Shown here: positions 28,073 to 36,915 of the stretch, one piece after another
Numbering within the stretch: position 1 is the first letter of the stretch
How the letters are laid out: each line of letters starts with the position of its first letter
NCBI RefSeq assembly: GCF_000964525.1
Contig: NZ_BAZG01000021.1
Span: forward strand, 1 to 41,130
From: Anaeromyxobacter sp. PSR-1
GTDB taxonomy: Bacteria; Myxococcota; Myxococcia; Myxococcales; Anaeromyxobacteraceae
DNA: 41,130 bases
Reading direction: 5' to 3'
Program-made: the position numbers and the translations under genes
The notes under the pieces: generated by a model
The model's input: the letters and a program-made list of their open reading frames with translations, nothing else
What the model was told of the DNA's origin: nothing
The model's database searches: none

Positions 28073-29806
28073 TCAGGGACGGGCGAGGCGATCGGCGGCG
28101 ATGCGCCGCGCCCGCGCGTAGGAGTCGGGAGCGATCTCGAGGAAGCGGGCGAAGAGCGGCCGCGCATCCGCGGGCCGGTTCGAGCTCGACAGCAGCACCG
28201 CCAGGTTGAAGATCGCTTCCGGGTCTCGGGGATCGAGCCGGATCGCCTCGCGCAGCTCGGCCTCCGCTTCGGCGCCGCGTCGCTGCGTCAGCAGGACGCC
28301 CGCGAGCTGCACGTGCGGAATCGCCGACGTGGCATCGAGCTCCGCCGCCCGCCGCAGCGGAGCCTCGGCCTCACGGAAGCGCCGCACCTCGACCAGCGCG
28401 GTTCCGAGGTTCAGGTTCGGCCGCATCTTGTTCGGAGACTTCGCGGCCGCATCGGTCCAGAGCGCGACGTCGCTCGCCCAGACCCGGTTACGGGCGAGGG
28501 TGGCAGCAGCGAGCACGCAGGCGAGGCCGATTCCTGCCAGGGCGGCGGCACGCGGCGCGACTTCCACCCCGACCGCCCGGCGCGCGGCGAGCAGGATCCC
28601 GACGGCGGCGGCGACGAAGAAGCCGACCGAGGGCAGGTAGACGCGGTGCTCGTTGATCACGTCCACGATGGGGATGATGGTTGATTCGACCGCGAGCGCG
28701 ACGAACCACCACGCGACGCAGAACCCCACCAGCCGGGCCGCGGGATCCGCCGGCCTGCGCGCCCGGGCGGAGGTCCGTGCGTACGCCCACGCCCCGGCGC
28801 ACCCGATGGCGGCGAGGACCGCTATCGCGGAGAGAACCTCGGGGGCTAGGAACGACCGGTAGATCGGGTAGTCGTGGTCGACGTTCTGCCCGACGGGCAT
28901 GAGCAGCAGGAACAGGTACGTGACCACCACCGGCACCTGCGTGAGGAAGTACTCGAGGCGGCCGAGGTCGGTCTGCACGCGCGTGGCGGCGAGCGCCGTG
29001 GTCGCCACGTCCTCGCCGCCGGGAATACCTCGTACGGCAAGGAGGACCGTGAGCGGAACGATCGCCGCTGTGGCGAGGATGGGCCAGAGGCGCCGCAGCC
29101 GCCGGCCGTCCGGTTCGAAGAACGTGATCTCGTACAGGGTGACCGCGAACGGGAGCGTGAACGCGATCTCCTTCGTCCTCATGGCGAGCACCGCGCACGC
29201 GAGCACGCCGGCGTACACGGCCCGGCGCCCCCAGCGGTGCCGGGCAGCGTCCATCAGTCGCCAGCGCGCGTAGAGAACCACAGCGCCGACGTAGAAGAGC
29301 GCTGTCAGTGAAGTCATCCGCTGAACGATGTAGGTGACGGCCTGCGTCTGCAGCGGGTGGGAGACGAAGAGGGCCGCGGCGACGAGAGCCACCGTGCTCG
29401 CGTGCGGCGCCAGGGCCGACGGCGCGAGCCGCGGCGCTCGGAACGCGGCGATCACCAGCGCGTACACCAGCGTCGATGTGAACAGGTGGATTGCGATGTT
29501 CGCCCCGTGATACGCGGTTGGATCGCTGCCGCCGAGGCGGTAGTTCAGCGTGAAGGACAGGTAGGCCACGCTGCGGTTGGGGAGCTCGCGCCAGCCGGGG
29601 CCGTTCCAGCCAAAGGCCGAGGCGTCCCGAAGGATGGGGTTGTCGCGGACGTGATCCACGTCGTCGAAGACGAAGGCCCCGCGCCAGGCGTTCGCGTAGG
29701 CGGCGAGGCCGAGCAGGATCACCGCGGCGAGGGCCGCGACGTGGGCGGAAGACCGGCTGATCCCGTCGATGCGAGCGCCCGGCGTGGGGCCGCCGGCGTG
29801 CGTCAC
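28073..29806 (-). CDS. TMTC-like membrane glycosyltransferase (GT-C fold) with C-terminal TPRs
   Basis: The 577-residue protein has about ten hydrophobic segments in the first 450 residues and a tetratricopeptide region at about 465-577. The first periplasmic loop carries the GT-C acidic motif FVFDDVDHVRDNPILRD (FDD at 47-49). HPLQTQAVTYIVQRMTSLTALF resembles the conserved core of TMTC/DUF1736 proteins, whose eukaryotic members transfer mannose from a lipid carrier to protein. Start is GTG 29806, overlapping the permease stop (GTGA), so it is coupled to the pilA-pilG-pilI run. Longer upstream frames exist but would overlap the whole permease gene. By context it is a candidate pilin or tip-protein glycosyltransferase. 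That role is an inference; TPR proteins of this type occur elsewhere with unknown function. Confidence 0.78.
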   Translation of the reverse strand: MTHAGGPTPGARIDGISRSSAHVAALAAVILLGLAAYANAWRGAFVFDDVDHVRDNPILRDASAFGWNGPGWRELPNRSVAYLSFTLNYRLGGSDPTAYHGANIAIHLFTSTLVYALVIAAFRAPRLAPSALAPHASTVALVAAALFVSHPLQTQAVTYIVQRMTSLTALFYVGAVVLYARWRLMDAARHRWGRRAVYAGVLACAVLAMRTKEIAFTLPFAVTLYEITFFEPDGRRLRRLWPILATAAIVPLTVLLAVRGIPGGEDVATTALAATRVQTDLGRLEYFLTQVPVVVTYLFLLLMPVGQNVDHDYPIYRSFLAPEVLSAIAVLAAIGCAGAWAYARTSARARRPADPAARLVGFCVAWWFVALAVESTIIPIVDVINEHRVYLPSVGFFVAAAVGILLAARRAVGVEVAPRAAALAGIGLACVLAAATLARNRVWASDVALWTDAAAKSPNKMRPNLNLGTALVEVRRFREAEAPLRRAAELDATSAIPHVQLAGVLLTQRRGAEAEAELREAIRLDPRDPEAIFNLAVLLSSSNRPADARPLFARFLEIAPDSYARARRIAADRLARP

Positions 29807-30561
29807 CGGAAGTCCCGGCGCTCGAAGGCAGCCGCCGCGAGCGAGAGCATCGCGCCGGTGTAGAGCAGCGCGTACGCGCTCGCGAGCCAGACCGAGGCCG
29901 GCGGGGCCTCGCGGTAGATGACCTCCGCGTTGAGCGAGAGCGCGGAGAGATTGGGCAGGACGTACCAGAGCGCCTTGCCCACTCCAGACCCAGCGCCTTC
30001 CCAGAGCGTGCGGAGGTCGTTCGACAGGTGTCCCGCGATGGTGACGGCGAGCGAGAAGATCGCGGCGAGCGTCGGCGTCGTCAACGACGAGAACAGGACG
30101 GCCACCGCGGCCACCACCAGGAACTGCACCCCCATCATGAGGAACGCACCGAGAAGCGGCCGGTCGATGGGAGAGAGCGAGCCGGCATCGAGACACAGGA
30201 GCGCCGCCAGACAGACGGCCATGACCAGCATGTTCAGCCAGAGGGTCGCCGCGAGCCCCAGGTAGCGGCCGACGAGGTATTGCGCGCGAGACATCGGCTT
30301 CGCGACCACGGGGTACACGACACGCCGCTCCACGTCGCCCGCGATCGTCGTCGCGCCCAGGAACACGGCCGTCAGGGACCCCATCAACTCCATCGCGGTC
30401 AGGCCGAGATCAGCCGCGATCCGATGCGTGTAGCCCACCGTGAGCTGCGAGGCGAGCGAGCTGACCACGACCAGCAGCAGCGCGAACAGCAGGAGGTTCA
30501 CCTGAAGCTTGCGCCGGAGCGCCTCCTGCAGCGTCACCTGCGCCATGGCGAGCACCTTCAC
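29803..30561 (-). CDS. pilI: ABC-2 type transporter permease (PilI-like)
   Basis: This 252-residue protein has six predicted membrane helices and the layout of ABC-2 permeases: an N-terminal cytoplasmic helix (MAQVTLQEALRRKLQVNLLLF), the motif GDVERRVVYPVVAKPMSRAQYLVGRYLG, and a C-terminal helix ending near ERRDFR. In Myxococcus xanthus the pilG-pilH-pilI genes beside pilA encode an ABC transporter needed for pilus assembly; this gene occupies the pilI role. Its likely ATPase is encoded at 32384 on the opposite strand. GTG start overlaps the upstream gene stop (GTGA). The transported substrate is unknown. Confidence 0.85.
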   Translation of the reverse strand: MKVLAMAQVTLQEALRRKLQVNLLLFALLLVVVSSLASQLTVGYTHRIAADLGLTAMELMGSLTAVFLGATTIAGDVERRVVYPVVAKPMSRAQYLVGRYLGLAATLWLNMLVMAVCLAALLCLDAGSLSPIDRPLLGAFLMMGVQFLVVAAVAVLFSSLTTPTLAAIFSLAVTIAGHLSNDLRTLWEGAGSGVGKALWYVLPNLSALSLNAEVIYREAPPASVWLASAYALLYTGAMLSLAAAAFERRDFR

Positions 30562-31472
30562 CGCACGCTCCCTTCTGCCGAGTGGATCATCAACTGCTGC
30601 CGCCGCAGGAGGGCGCGCTGCTCGTCCTTCGTCGGTGGCGGCGCCAGGCGACGTGCGCTCACCGACGAACGGACGCGCCCATCGGGATCGAGGAAATACG
30701 ACCCGCCGAACGGATCCGGTGGGATGCCGGTGACCAGCCCGTCGTGCTCGAGCTGCGCGAGCGCGACCGGCGGGAAGCCGTGGCGCCCCTCGAACACGTG
30801 CGCAGCATCCTCGAGCAACGCGGCGTCGCGCTCCAGCACCGCCTGATCGAGCTGCTTCCGGAGCGCCTTTCGTGACTCGTCGTCTTCCGCGCGCTCATAC
30901 AGATGGGTGAGGAACCTGACGGCTGCCTCCGGCGCATCACCCTTCACGTACATCGCAGAGACGTACTCCGCTAGGTGCGCCGGCGCGTTGGGGCGGCGCG
31001 AGGCGACCTCGAACCAGCGCGCGGCGGCCGCGTAGTCGCCCTCGTACAGGAACGCGTTCACCGCACGGTGGAATGGGATGATGTAGCGATCCGGCACGTT
31101 CCGGACGCCCTTCTCCAGGAGCGCGTTAGATTCGCCGACGCGGCCCTCGCTGGCGAGCACGTTGCCGCCCACCTGGTATACGTAGCCGTGCTGCGGGTCG
31201 AGATCGGTGATCAGGTCGAGGGCGGGAAAGAGACGGTCCCACCCGCGCTCGGCTGCCCGAGGCTCGCCCATGTACTGGACCGCCTTCAGCCACCAGAGGT
31301 TCGCGGCCAGCGTGGGATGTCCCACCGACCCAAGCCGCAACGCCGCCGGGCGCGGGACGTAGAGGATGTCGTACGGGCGCTGCTGGGCAACCTCGATGCG
31401 AGATGCCGCCACGACCATCAGCAGGCCGAGGGCGACCGCCAAGCAGAGGTGAGCGAACGCGCGCCGCGCCAC
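30558..31472 (-). CDS. pilG: Membrane-anchored TPR protein (PilG-like)
   Basis: The 304-residue protein begins with a signal anchor (about residues 7-25, LCLAVALGLLMVVAASRI), then a region with PRPAALRLGSVGHPTLAANLWWLKAVQYMG and several TPR-like helical pairs to about residue 215. The C-terminal segment PPDPFGGSYFLDPDGRVRSS looks like a small beta module. It is the first gene after pilA, matching the position of pilG in M. xanthus, and it overlaps the permease gene by four bases. I assign the symbol by position, not by a recognised sequence signature. It may be the periplasmic partner of the ABC transporter. GTG start with no strong ribosome-binding site. Confidence 0.7.
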   Translation of the reverse strand: MARRAFAHLCLAVALGLLMVVAASRIEVAQQRPYDILYVPRPAALRLGSVGHPTLAANLWWLKAVQYMGEPRAAERGWDRLFPALDLITDLDPQHGYVYQVGGNVLASEGRVGESNALLEKGVRNVPDRYIIPFHRAVNAFLYEGDYAAAARWFEVASRRPNAPAHLAEYVSAMYVKGDAPEAAVRFLTHLYERAEDDESRKALRKQLDQAVLERDAALLEDAAHVFEGRHGFPPVALAQLEHDGLVTGIPPDPFGGSYFLDPDGRVRSSVSARRLAPPPTKDEQRALLRRQQLMIHSAEGSVR

Positions 31473-31479
31473 GATAGAG

Positions 31480-31531
31480 GGGTCAGGGAAACAGAAGAGG
31501 CAGCGCCCCCATGATGACCGGGGGCGCTGCC
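31480..31531 (-). terminator. Terminator/attenuator directly after pilA
   Basis: GGCAGCGCCCCC (31499-31510) pairs perfectly over 12 bases with GGGGGCGCTGCC (31520-31531) around a nine-base loop. On the minus strand a T-rich TCTTCTGTTT follows. It lies between the pilA stop and the pilG-like start, so it would set high pilA and lower downstream expression. Confidence 0.75.
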
Positions 31532-31547
31532 CGAGACAAGTCGGCGA

Positions 31548-32126
31548 CTAGAAGATCGTTTCGTCCTGCACGATTGGCTGGCCGAAGGGGATGGTGCCGT
31601 CGCTCGCCGTCGGGAATGCGACGGAGGTCGGGCAGCCCGCAGCCGTGCTCCCGCCCGTGGCCGGGTTGCCGTCGCTCCCCAGCGTGGGCTTGAACAGGTA
31701 GACGCAACCCTGGGACGCATTCCCGTCGATGTCCGAGAGGGCCCACACGGTCAGGTGCAGGCCGGTGGTGCCCGAGGTCTCGGCGGTCGTGGCGACGTGA
31801 TAGCACCCGTAGGTTGCGCCCTCGACCGACCAGTCGATCTTCGCGGCTTCGGTCATGTCAGCGGCGACCCAGGGGTTCTTCGCGGTGCCGGGGCTGCAGC
31901 CGTCCGGGAGCGCGGCGAGGGCCATGTACTGCCCATTCGTCCGCTCCGTCTGTCGCAGCGCCTCCTCCGACTTGAAGACGCTGTTCACGTTCTCGCGCAG
32001 CTCGCTGAACTTCGCGCGGAGCTGGTAGCGGAGGAAGTTCGGGATGGCGATCGCGGCGAGGATCCCGATGATCGCGACGACGATCATGAGCTCGATGAGG
32101 GTGAAGCCCTTGGCAGCCTTCTTCAT
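31548..32126 (-). CDS. pilA: Major type IV pilin PilA
   Basis: PilA is the structural subunit of the pilus fibre. The preprotein is 192 residues: a short basic leader MKKAAKG, then FTLIELMIVVAIIGILAAIAIPNF with Glu5 of the mature form, which PilD would cleave and N-methylate at Phe1. The C-terminal globular domain contains four cysteines (DGCSPG, YGCYHV, QGCVYL, AAGCPT), so up to two disulfides are possible. It is a long pilin of the Myxococcus kind, not a short Geobacter-type pilin. GGAGG precedes the ATG at 32126. Upstream is a near-consensus sigma-54 promoter and downstream a strong hairpin terminator, both consistent with a highly expressed regulated gene. Confidence 0.95.
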   Translation of the reverse strand: MKKAAKGFTLIELMIVVAIIGILAAIAIPNFLRYQLRAKFSELRENVNSVFKSEEALRQTERTNGQYMALAALPDGCSPGTAKNPWVAADMTEAAKIDWSVEGATYGCYHVATTAETSGTTGLHLTVWALSDIDGNASQGCVYLFKPTLGSDGNPATGGSTAAGCPTSVAFPTASDGTIPFGQPIVQDETIF

Positions 32127-32211
32127 GAGACCTCCGGAGATGTGGGCCGCGGTGTGAGCCTCGCGGCCCCGCGGACCGGGCTCTGACGACCGCCCGGCAG
32201 AGGGGCTGCCT

Positions 32212-32227
32212 AGCATCGGGGGTGCCA
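32212..32227 (-). promoter_or_regulatory. Sigma-54 promoter of pilA
   Basis: The minus strand reads TGGCACCCCCGATGCT: a perfect TGGCAC -24 element and TGC at -12 with the required GG-N10-GC spacing. The predicted start near 32202 gives a leader of about 75 bases. A TGTC-containing site (TGTCGGATC, 32260-32252) lies about 30 bases upstream and could bind PilR. Confidence 0.72.
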
Positions 32228-32309
32228 GCGGCCGGGCGTTCGCAAACACCCGATCCGACATGGACGGCCGAAACCCGCAGTGACGGAACGCGGCGCCCGG
32301 CCCGGGTCG

Positions 32310-32328
32310 GGTGACGTTTTTCGTCACC
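32310..32328. promoter_or_regulatory. Inverted repeat in the pilA/pilH divergent region
   Basis: GGTGACG and CGTCACC (7 base pairs) flank a TTTTT loop at 32310-32328. A further GTGACG half-site is at 32280-32285. The site lies between the pilA promoter and the -35 of the ABC ATPase gene and looks like an operator, or a hairpin if transcribed. Confidence 0.4.
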
Positions 32329-32346
32329 GGCCCGGCGCCCGTCCCT

Positions 32347-32375
32347 TTGACACCGGCCGGTGGCCCGCCGATCAT
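32347..32375 (+). promoter_or_regulatory. Sigma-70 promoter of the pilH-pilD-pilS2-pilR2 run
   Basis: A perfect TTGACA (32347-32352) is followed after 17 bases by GATCAT (32370-32375), matching TATAAT at four positions. Transcription would start near 32382, only about two bases before the ATG at 32384, and no Shine-Dalgarno sequence is present; a leaderless message is plausible. Confidence 0.55.
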
Positions 32376-32383
32376 CCGCGGCG

Positions 32384-33340
32384 ATGATCCTGAAGACGGA
32401 GAAGCTGACGAAGGTCTTCGAGGTGGGCCTGCTCGCGCGCAAGGTCACCGCGGTGGATGCGCTGGATCTCGAGGTCGTCCCCGGGGAGATCTTCGGGTTC
32501 GTGGGCCCGAACGGCGCCGGGAAGACCACCACCATCAAGATGCTGATGGGCCTCATCTACCCGACCAGCGGGCGGGCCTCGATCTTCGACGACCCCATCC
32601 CCAGCCGGCGCGCCAAGGCGCGCATCGGCTATCTCCCGGAGCACCCCGCCTACTACGAGTTCCTCACCGGACGCGAGGCGCTGCGCTTCTTCGCGAAGCT
32701 CTCGGACGTCCCGGGCGCGGAGCGCGACCGCCGCTGCGACGAGCTGCTCGAGCTGGTCGGGTTGACGGCGGCCGCCGATCGCCAGATCCGCAAGTACTCG
32801 AAGGGCATGCAGCAGCGGCTCGGCATCGCCCAGGCGCTGGTGGGCGATCCGGCGTTGGTCGTGCTGGACGAGCCGATGAGCGGCCTCGACCCGGTGGGCC
32901 GAAAGGACGTGCGCGACCTCATCCTGGAGCTGAAGCGGCGCGGCAAGACGGTGTTCTTCTCGACGCACATCCTGCCGGACGTCGAGAGCCTCTGCGATCG
33001 CGTCGGCGTGATCCTGCGCGGCAAGCTGCGGGACGTGGGGCGCATCGACGAGCTGCTCTCCGGGAACGTGCGCGCGGTGGAGCTGACCGCGGCGGTTCCT
33101 GCCGCAGCCCGCGAGGCGCTGTCGCACGGGAAGCTCCTGCGCGCCGACGGCGACCGCCTCACGGTGGTGTTCGACGACGCGCTCGCCGCCGACGCGGCGG
33201 TGAGCGCGGTGGTGCGCGCGGGTGGCAAGGTGATCGCGCTCACCCCGCACCGCGACACGCTCGAGGACTTCTTCGTCCGCCGCCTGGCCGAGGTCCACGG
33301 CGCCGAGCCGGAGCCGAGGGCCGCCGCCGGGGGTGCGTAG
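32384..33340 (+). CDS. pilH: ABC transporter ATP-binding protein (PilH-like)
   Basis: The 318-residue ATPase has Walker A GPNGAGKTT (41-49), the Q loop region GYLPEHPAYYEFLTG, signature YSKGMQQRLG, Walker B ALVVLDEPMSGLDP and switch His in FFSTHILPDVE. The C-terminal 90 residues form the DUF4162-like tail common in drug or ABC-2 ATPases. It would energise the ABC-2 permease encoded on the other strand at 29803, as PilH does with PilI in M. xanthus. The frame extends to 32360, but ATG 32384 (MILKTEKLTKVFEVG) gives the family N-terminus. Divergent transcription from pilA, rather than the co-directional Myxococcus order, is unusual. Confidence 0.88.
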   Translation: MILKTEKLTKVFEVGLLARKVTAVDALDLEVVPGEIFGFVGPNGAGKTTTIKMLMGLIYPTSGRASIFDDPIPSRRAKARIGYLPEHPAYYEFLTGREALRFFAKLSDVPGAERDRRCDELLELVGLTAAADRQIRKYSKGMQQRLGIAQALVGDPALVVLDEPMSGLDPVGRKDVRDLILELKRRGKTVFFSTHILPDVESLCDRVGVILRGKLRDVGRIDELLSGNVRAVELTAAVPAAAREALSHGKLLRADGDRLTVVFDDALAADAAVSAVVRAGGKVIALTPHRDTLEDFFVRRLAEVHGAEPEPRAAAGGA

Positions 33341-33342
33341 GC

Positions 33343-34242
33343 ATGGATCCGGCCATGCCCGGCGTCCCCGCGGGCCTGATCGCGGCCTGGGTGGCGCTGG
33401 TCGGCGGCGTGGTGGGCAGCTTCCTCAACGTCGTCATCGCGCGCGTCCCCGCGGGCGAGTCGATCGTCTCGCCGGGCTCGCGCTGCCCGCGCTGCAGGAA
33501 GCCCATCGCCTGGTACGACAACGTGCCGGTGGTTTCCTGGCTCGCGCTGCGCGCGCGGTGCCGGAGCTGCGGCGCGCCGATCTCGATCCGGTACCCGCTG
33601 GTCGAGGCGCTCGTCGCGGGCGTCGCGCTGCTGGAGTGGGCGCGACACGGGCTCGGCGCGGCCGCGCTGGCAGAGCTGGTGCTGGTCTGCCTCCTGGTGG
33701 CGCTCGCCGCGATCGACCTCGACACCTGGCTGCTGCCGCACGCGCTCACCTGGCCGCTGATCGGGACCGGCCTCCTCGCCTCGGCGGCCGGGCTCGGTCC
33801 GGCGACGCTGCAGGGCGCCGCGATCGGGGCCGCGGTCGGCTTCGGTGCGTTCGCGGTGATCTCGGTGCTCGGGGAGAAGGTGCTGCACAAGGAGGCGCTC
33901 GGGTTCGGCGACGTTTGGCTGCTGGCGGGGATCGGCGCCTGGCTCGGCGTGGGGGCGCTGCTCCCCGTCGTGCTGCTCGCCTCCGTGCAGGGGAGCGTGG
34001 TGGGACTGGTGCTGATCGCGCTCGGCAAGGGCCAGCCCGGTCCGCAGGAGCCGGTGGAGCCGCCCGGCCCGCCGGCCGCATCCGCGCCGGGCGATCCCGC
34101 CGCGCTCGCCAGCGCCGACGACTGGGTCCCGCCCCGGAACGCCGTCCCGTTCGGCCCGTTCCTGGCTGCGGGGGCGCTGGAGTGGCTCTATCTCGCGGAC
34201 GTCATCGTGCGCGGGGTCCCGTCTCTCCAGCTGTTCCGGTGA
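33343..34242 (+). CDS. pilD: Prepilin peptidase / N-methyltransferase PilD
   Basis: PilD cleaves prepilin leaders after glycine and methylates the new N-terminus, here acting on PilA and the minor pilins. The 299-residue protein has the two zinc-site pairs C48/C51 and C73/C76 in its cytoplasmic loop, catalytic aspartates D125 or D127 (AAIDLDTWLLP) and D190 in GFGD, and about seven membrane helices. The usual GxGDxK reads GFGDVW, without the lysine. A Pro-rich loop of about 35 residues interrupts the C-terminal part before PFGPFLAAGA. ATG 33343 is two bases after the pilH stop. Confidence 0.92.
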   Translation: MDPAMPGVPAGLIAAWVALVGGVVGSFLNVVIARVPAGESIVSPGSRCPRCRKPIAWYDNVPVVSWLALRARCRSCGAPISIRYPLVEALVAGVALLEWARHGLGAAALAELVLVCLLVALAAIDLDTWLLPHALTWPLIGTGLLASAAGLGPATLQGAAIGAAVGFGAFAVISVLGEKVLHKEALGFGDVWLLAGIGAWLGVGALLPVVLLASVQGSVVGLVLIALGKGQPGPQEPVEPPGPPAASAPGDPAALASADDWVPPRNAVPFGPFLAAGALEWLYLADVIVRGVPSLQLFR

Positions 34243-34245
34243 TCC

Positions 34246-35367
34246 GTGCGGCGCGTGGGCCTGGTGCTCCTGCTCGACCTCGTCGCCGCGGCGGCCGCCG
34301 GCGCGGTGCTCCTCCTTGCGCTGGGCGTTCCGCCCGCAGCGCGCGGCGTGCTCGGTCCCGCGAGGCTCGCGCTCCTTGCAGCCGCTGCTGCGGCGGCCGT
34401 GATCGTCGTGGGGCTGGTGCTGCTGGGACGCTCGGTGGCCCGGCCCGTCGGGCGGCTCCTCGCGTCGGCGCAGAGGCTCGGCGACGCCGGCGGGGGGCTC
34501 CCGGTGCTCGCGCCGCCGGGCGAGCCGGAGGACCGCTCGCTCGCGCGTGCGGCCGTGGCGTTCGAGCGGGTGGCGGAGGCGCTCGCGGAGGAGCGCGCGC
34601 GCCTGGCCGCGAAGATCGAGGAGCTGGAGGGCGCGAACCGGGCGCTCGCGGAGGCGCGCGCGTCGTGGCTCCGATCCGAGCAGCTCGCGGCGGTGGGGCG
34701 GCTCGCCTCCGGCGTGGCGCACGAGGTCGGGAACCCGCTCGGCGCGATCGCCGGCTACGCGGAGCTGGCCGGCGGCCGCATCCGCGCAGGAGAGACCGCG
34801 CAGGCGGAGGATCTGGTGGCACGGATCGCGGTGGAGGCGGGGCGCATCGACGCCATCGTGCGCGACCTCCTGGAGCTGGCGCGTCCCACGGCGCCGGCGG
34901 TCGCGCCCATCGCCCTGTCCGGGCCGGTGGACGCGGCGCTGCGGCTCGCGCGCGTGCAGGCGCGGCTCCGGCAGGTGCGCGCCGACGTGGACCTGCCGCC
35001 GGGGCTGCCGCCGGTGCTGGCGGACGAGGCGCGGCTCGCGCAGGTCTTCCTCAACCTGTTCCTGAACGCGGGCGACGCCATGGGGGGACGCGGGACGCTC
35101 CGCGTCGCCGCCCGCGAGGTGGAGGATGCGGTCGAGGTGGAGGTCGCCGACGACGGGCCCGGCATCGCGGCGGAGGACCTGCCGCGGATCTTCGATCCGT
35201 TCTTCACCACGAAGCCGCCGGGCGCCGGCACCGGGCTCGGGCTGTCCGTGAGCCATGGCCTGATGGAGGCGATGGGCGGCTCGATCTCCGCCGGCGTCGG
35301 GGTGAGCGGCGGCGCCGTGTTCCGCCTGCGCCTCCGGCGCGGGGGACCGCGCCCGGGCCCGTGCTAG
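34246..35367 (+). CDS. Sensor histidine kinase of the second pil two-component pair
   Basis: The 373-residue kinase has two closely spaced N-terminal membrane helices (about 4-30 and 40-65) with almost no periplasmic loop, then a HAMP-like segment and coiled coil (EERARLAAKIEELEGANRALAE). His159 sits in GVAHEVGNPLGA. The HATPase shows FLNLFLNAGDAM (N box), DDGPGI, FDPFFTTK and GTGLGLSVS. Unlike PilS at 16682 it has no six-helix sensor or PAS domain, so it probably senses something different. It is three bases after pilD and ten before its response regulator. It sits where M. xanthus has its second pilS/pilR pair. GTG start. Confidence 0.88.
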   Translation: MRRVGLVLLLDLVAAAAAGAVLLLALGVPPAARGVLGPARLALLAAAAAAAVIVVGLVLLGRSVARPVGRLLASAQRLGDAGGGLPVLAPPGEPEDRSLARAAVAFERVAEALAEERARLAAKIEELEGANRALAEARASWLRSEQLAAVGRLASGVAHEVGNPLGAIAGYAELAGGRIRAGETAQAEDLVARIAVEAGRIDAIVRDLLELARPTAPAVAPIALSGPVDAALRLARVQARLRQVRADVDLPPGLPPVLADEARLAQVFLNLFLNAGDAMGGRGTLRVAAREVEDAVEVEVADDGPGIAAEDLPRIFDPFFTTKPPGAGTGLGLSVSHGLMEAMGGSISAGVGVSGGAVFRLRLRRGGPRPGPC

Positions 35368-35376
35368 AGTCGCGCC

Positions 35377-36747
<1,371 letters not shown>

Positions 36748-36850
36748 GCCTCACCGAGGCGCCGGCCGTGCGCCCGCCCGCTCCTCCACCGCCCGTATGA
36801 CGCATAACTAGGCATCAGTTCCCCTCAAGTAGCGCTCGGTCGCCTACAAC

Positions 36851-36864
36851 CGCGGATATCCGCG
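36851..36864. promoter_or_regulatory. Perfect 14-base palindrome, operator candidate for the XRE gene
   Basis: CGCGGATATCCGCG reads the same on both strands. It ends 12 bases before a possible -35 element (TTGATC) of the XRE-family gene, a typical place for an autoregulatory operator. Confidence 0.45.
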
Positions 36865-36876
36865 CAGGCGCCTTTC

Positions 36877-36906
36877 TTGATCCTTCGGGGGGCGATCGCA
36901 TAGCGT
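36877..36906 (+). promoter_or_regulatory. Possible sigma-70 promoter of the XRE regulator
   Basis: TTGATC (36877-36882) is followed after 18 bases by TAGCGT (36901-36906), a weak -10. Transcription would start within a few bases of the ATG at 36916, and no Shine-Dalgarno sequence is seen before it. Confidence 0.33.
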
Positions 36907-36915
36907 GGCCCCCGC

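Noticed and set aside
31548-32126. PilA as a short conductive pilin like that of Geobacter
   Set aside because: The mature protein is about 185 residues with a large globular domain and four cysteines, unlike the roughly 60-residue Geobacter pilin.
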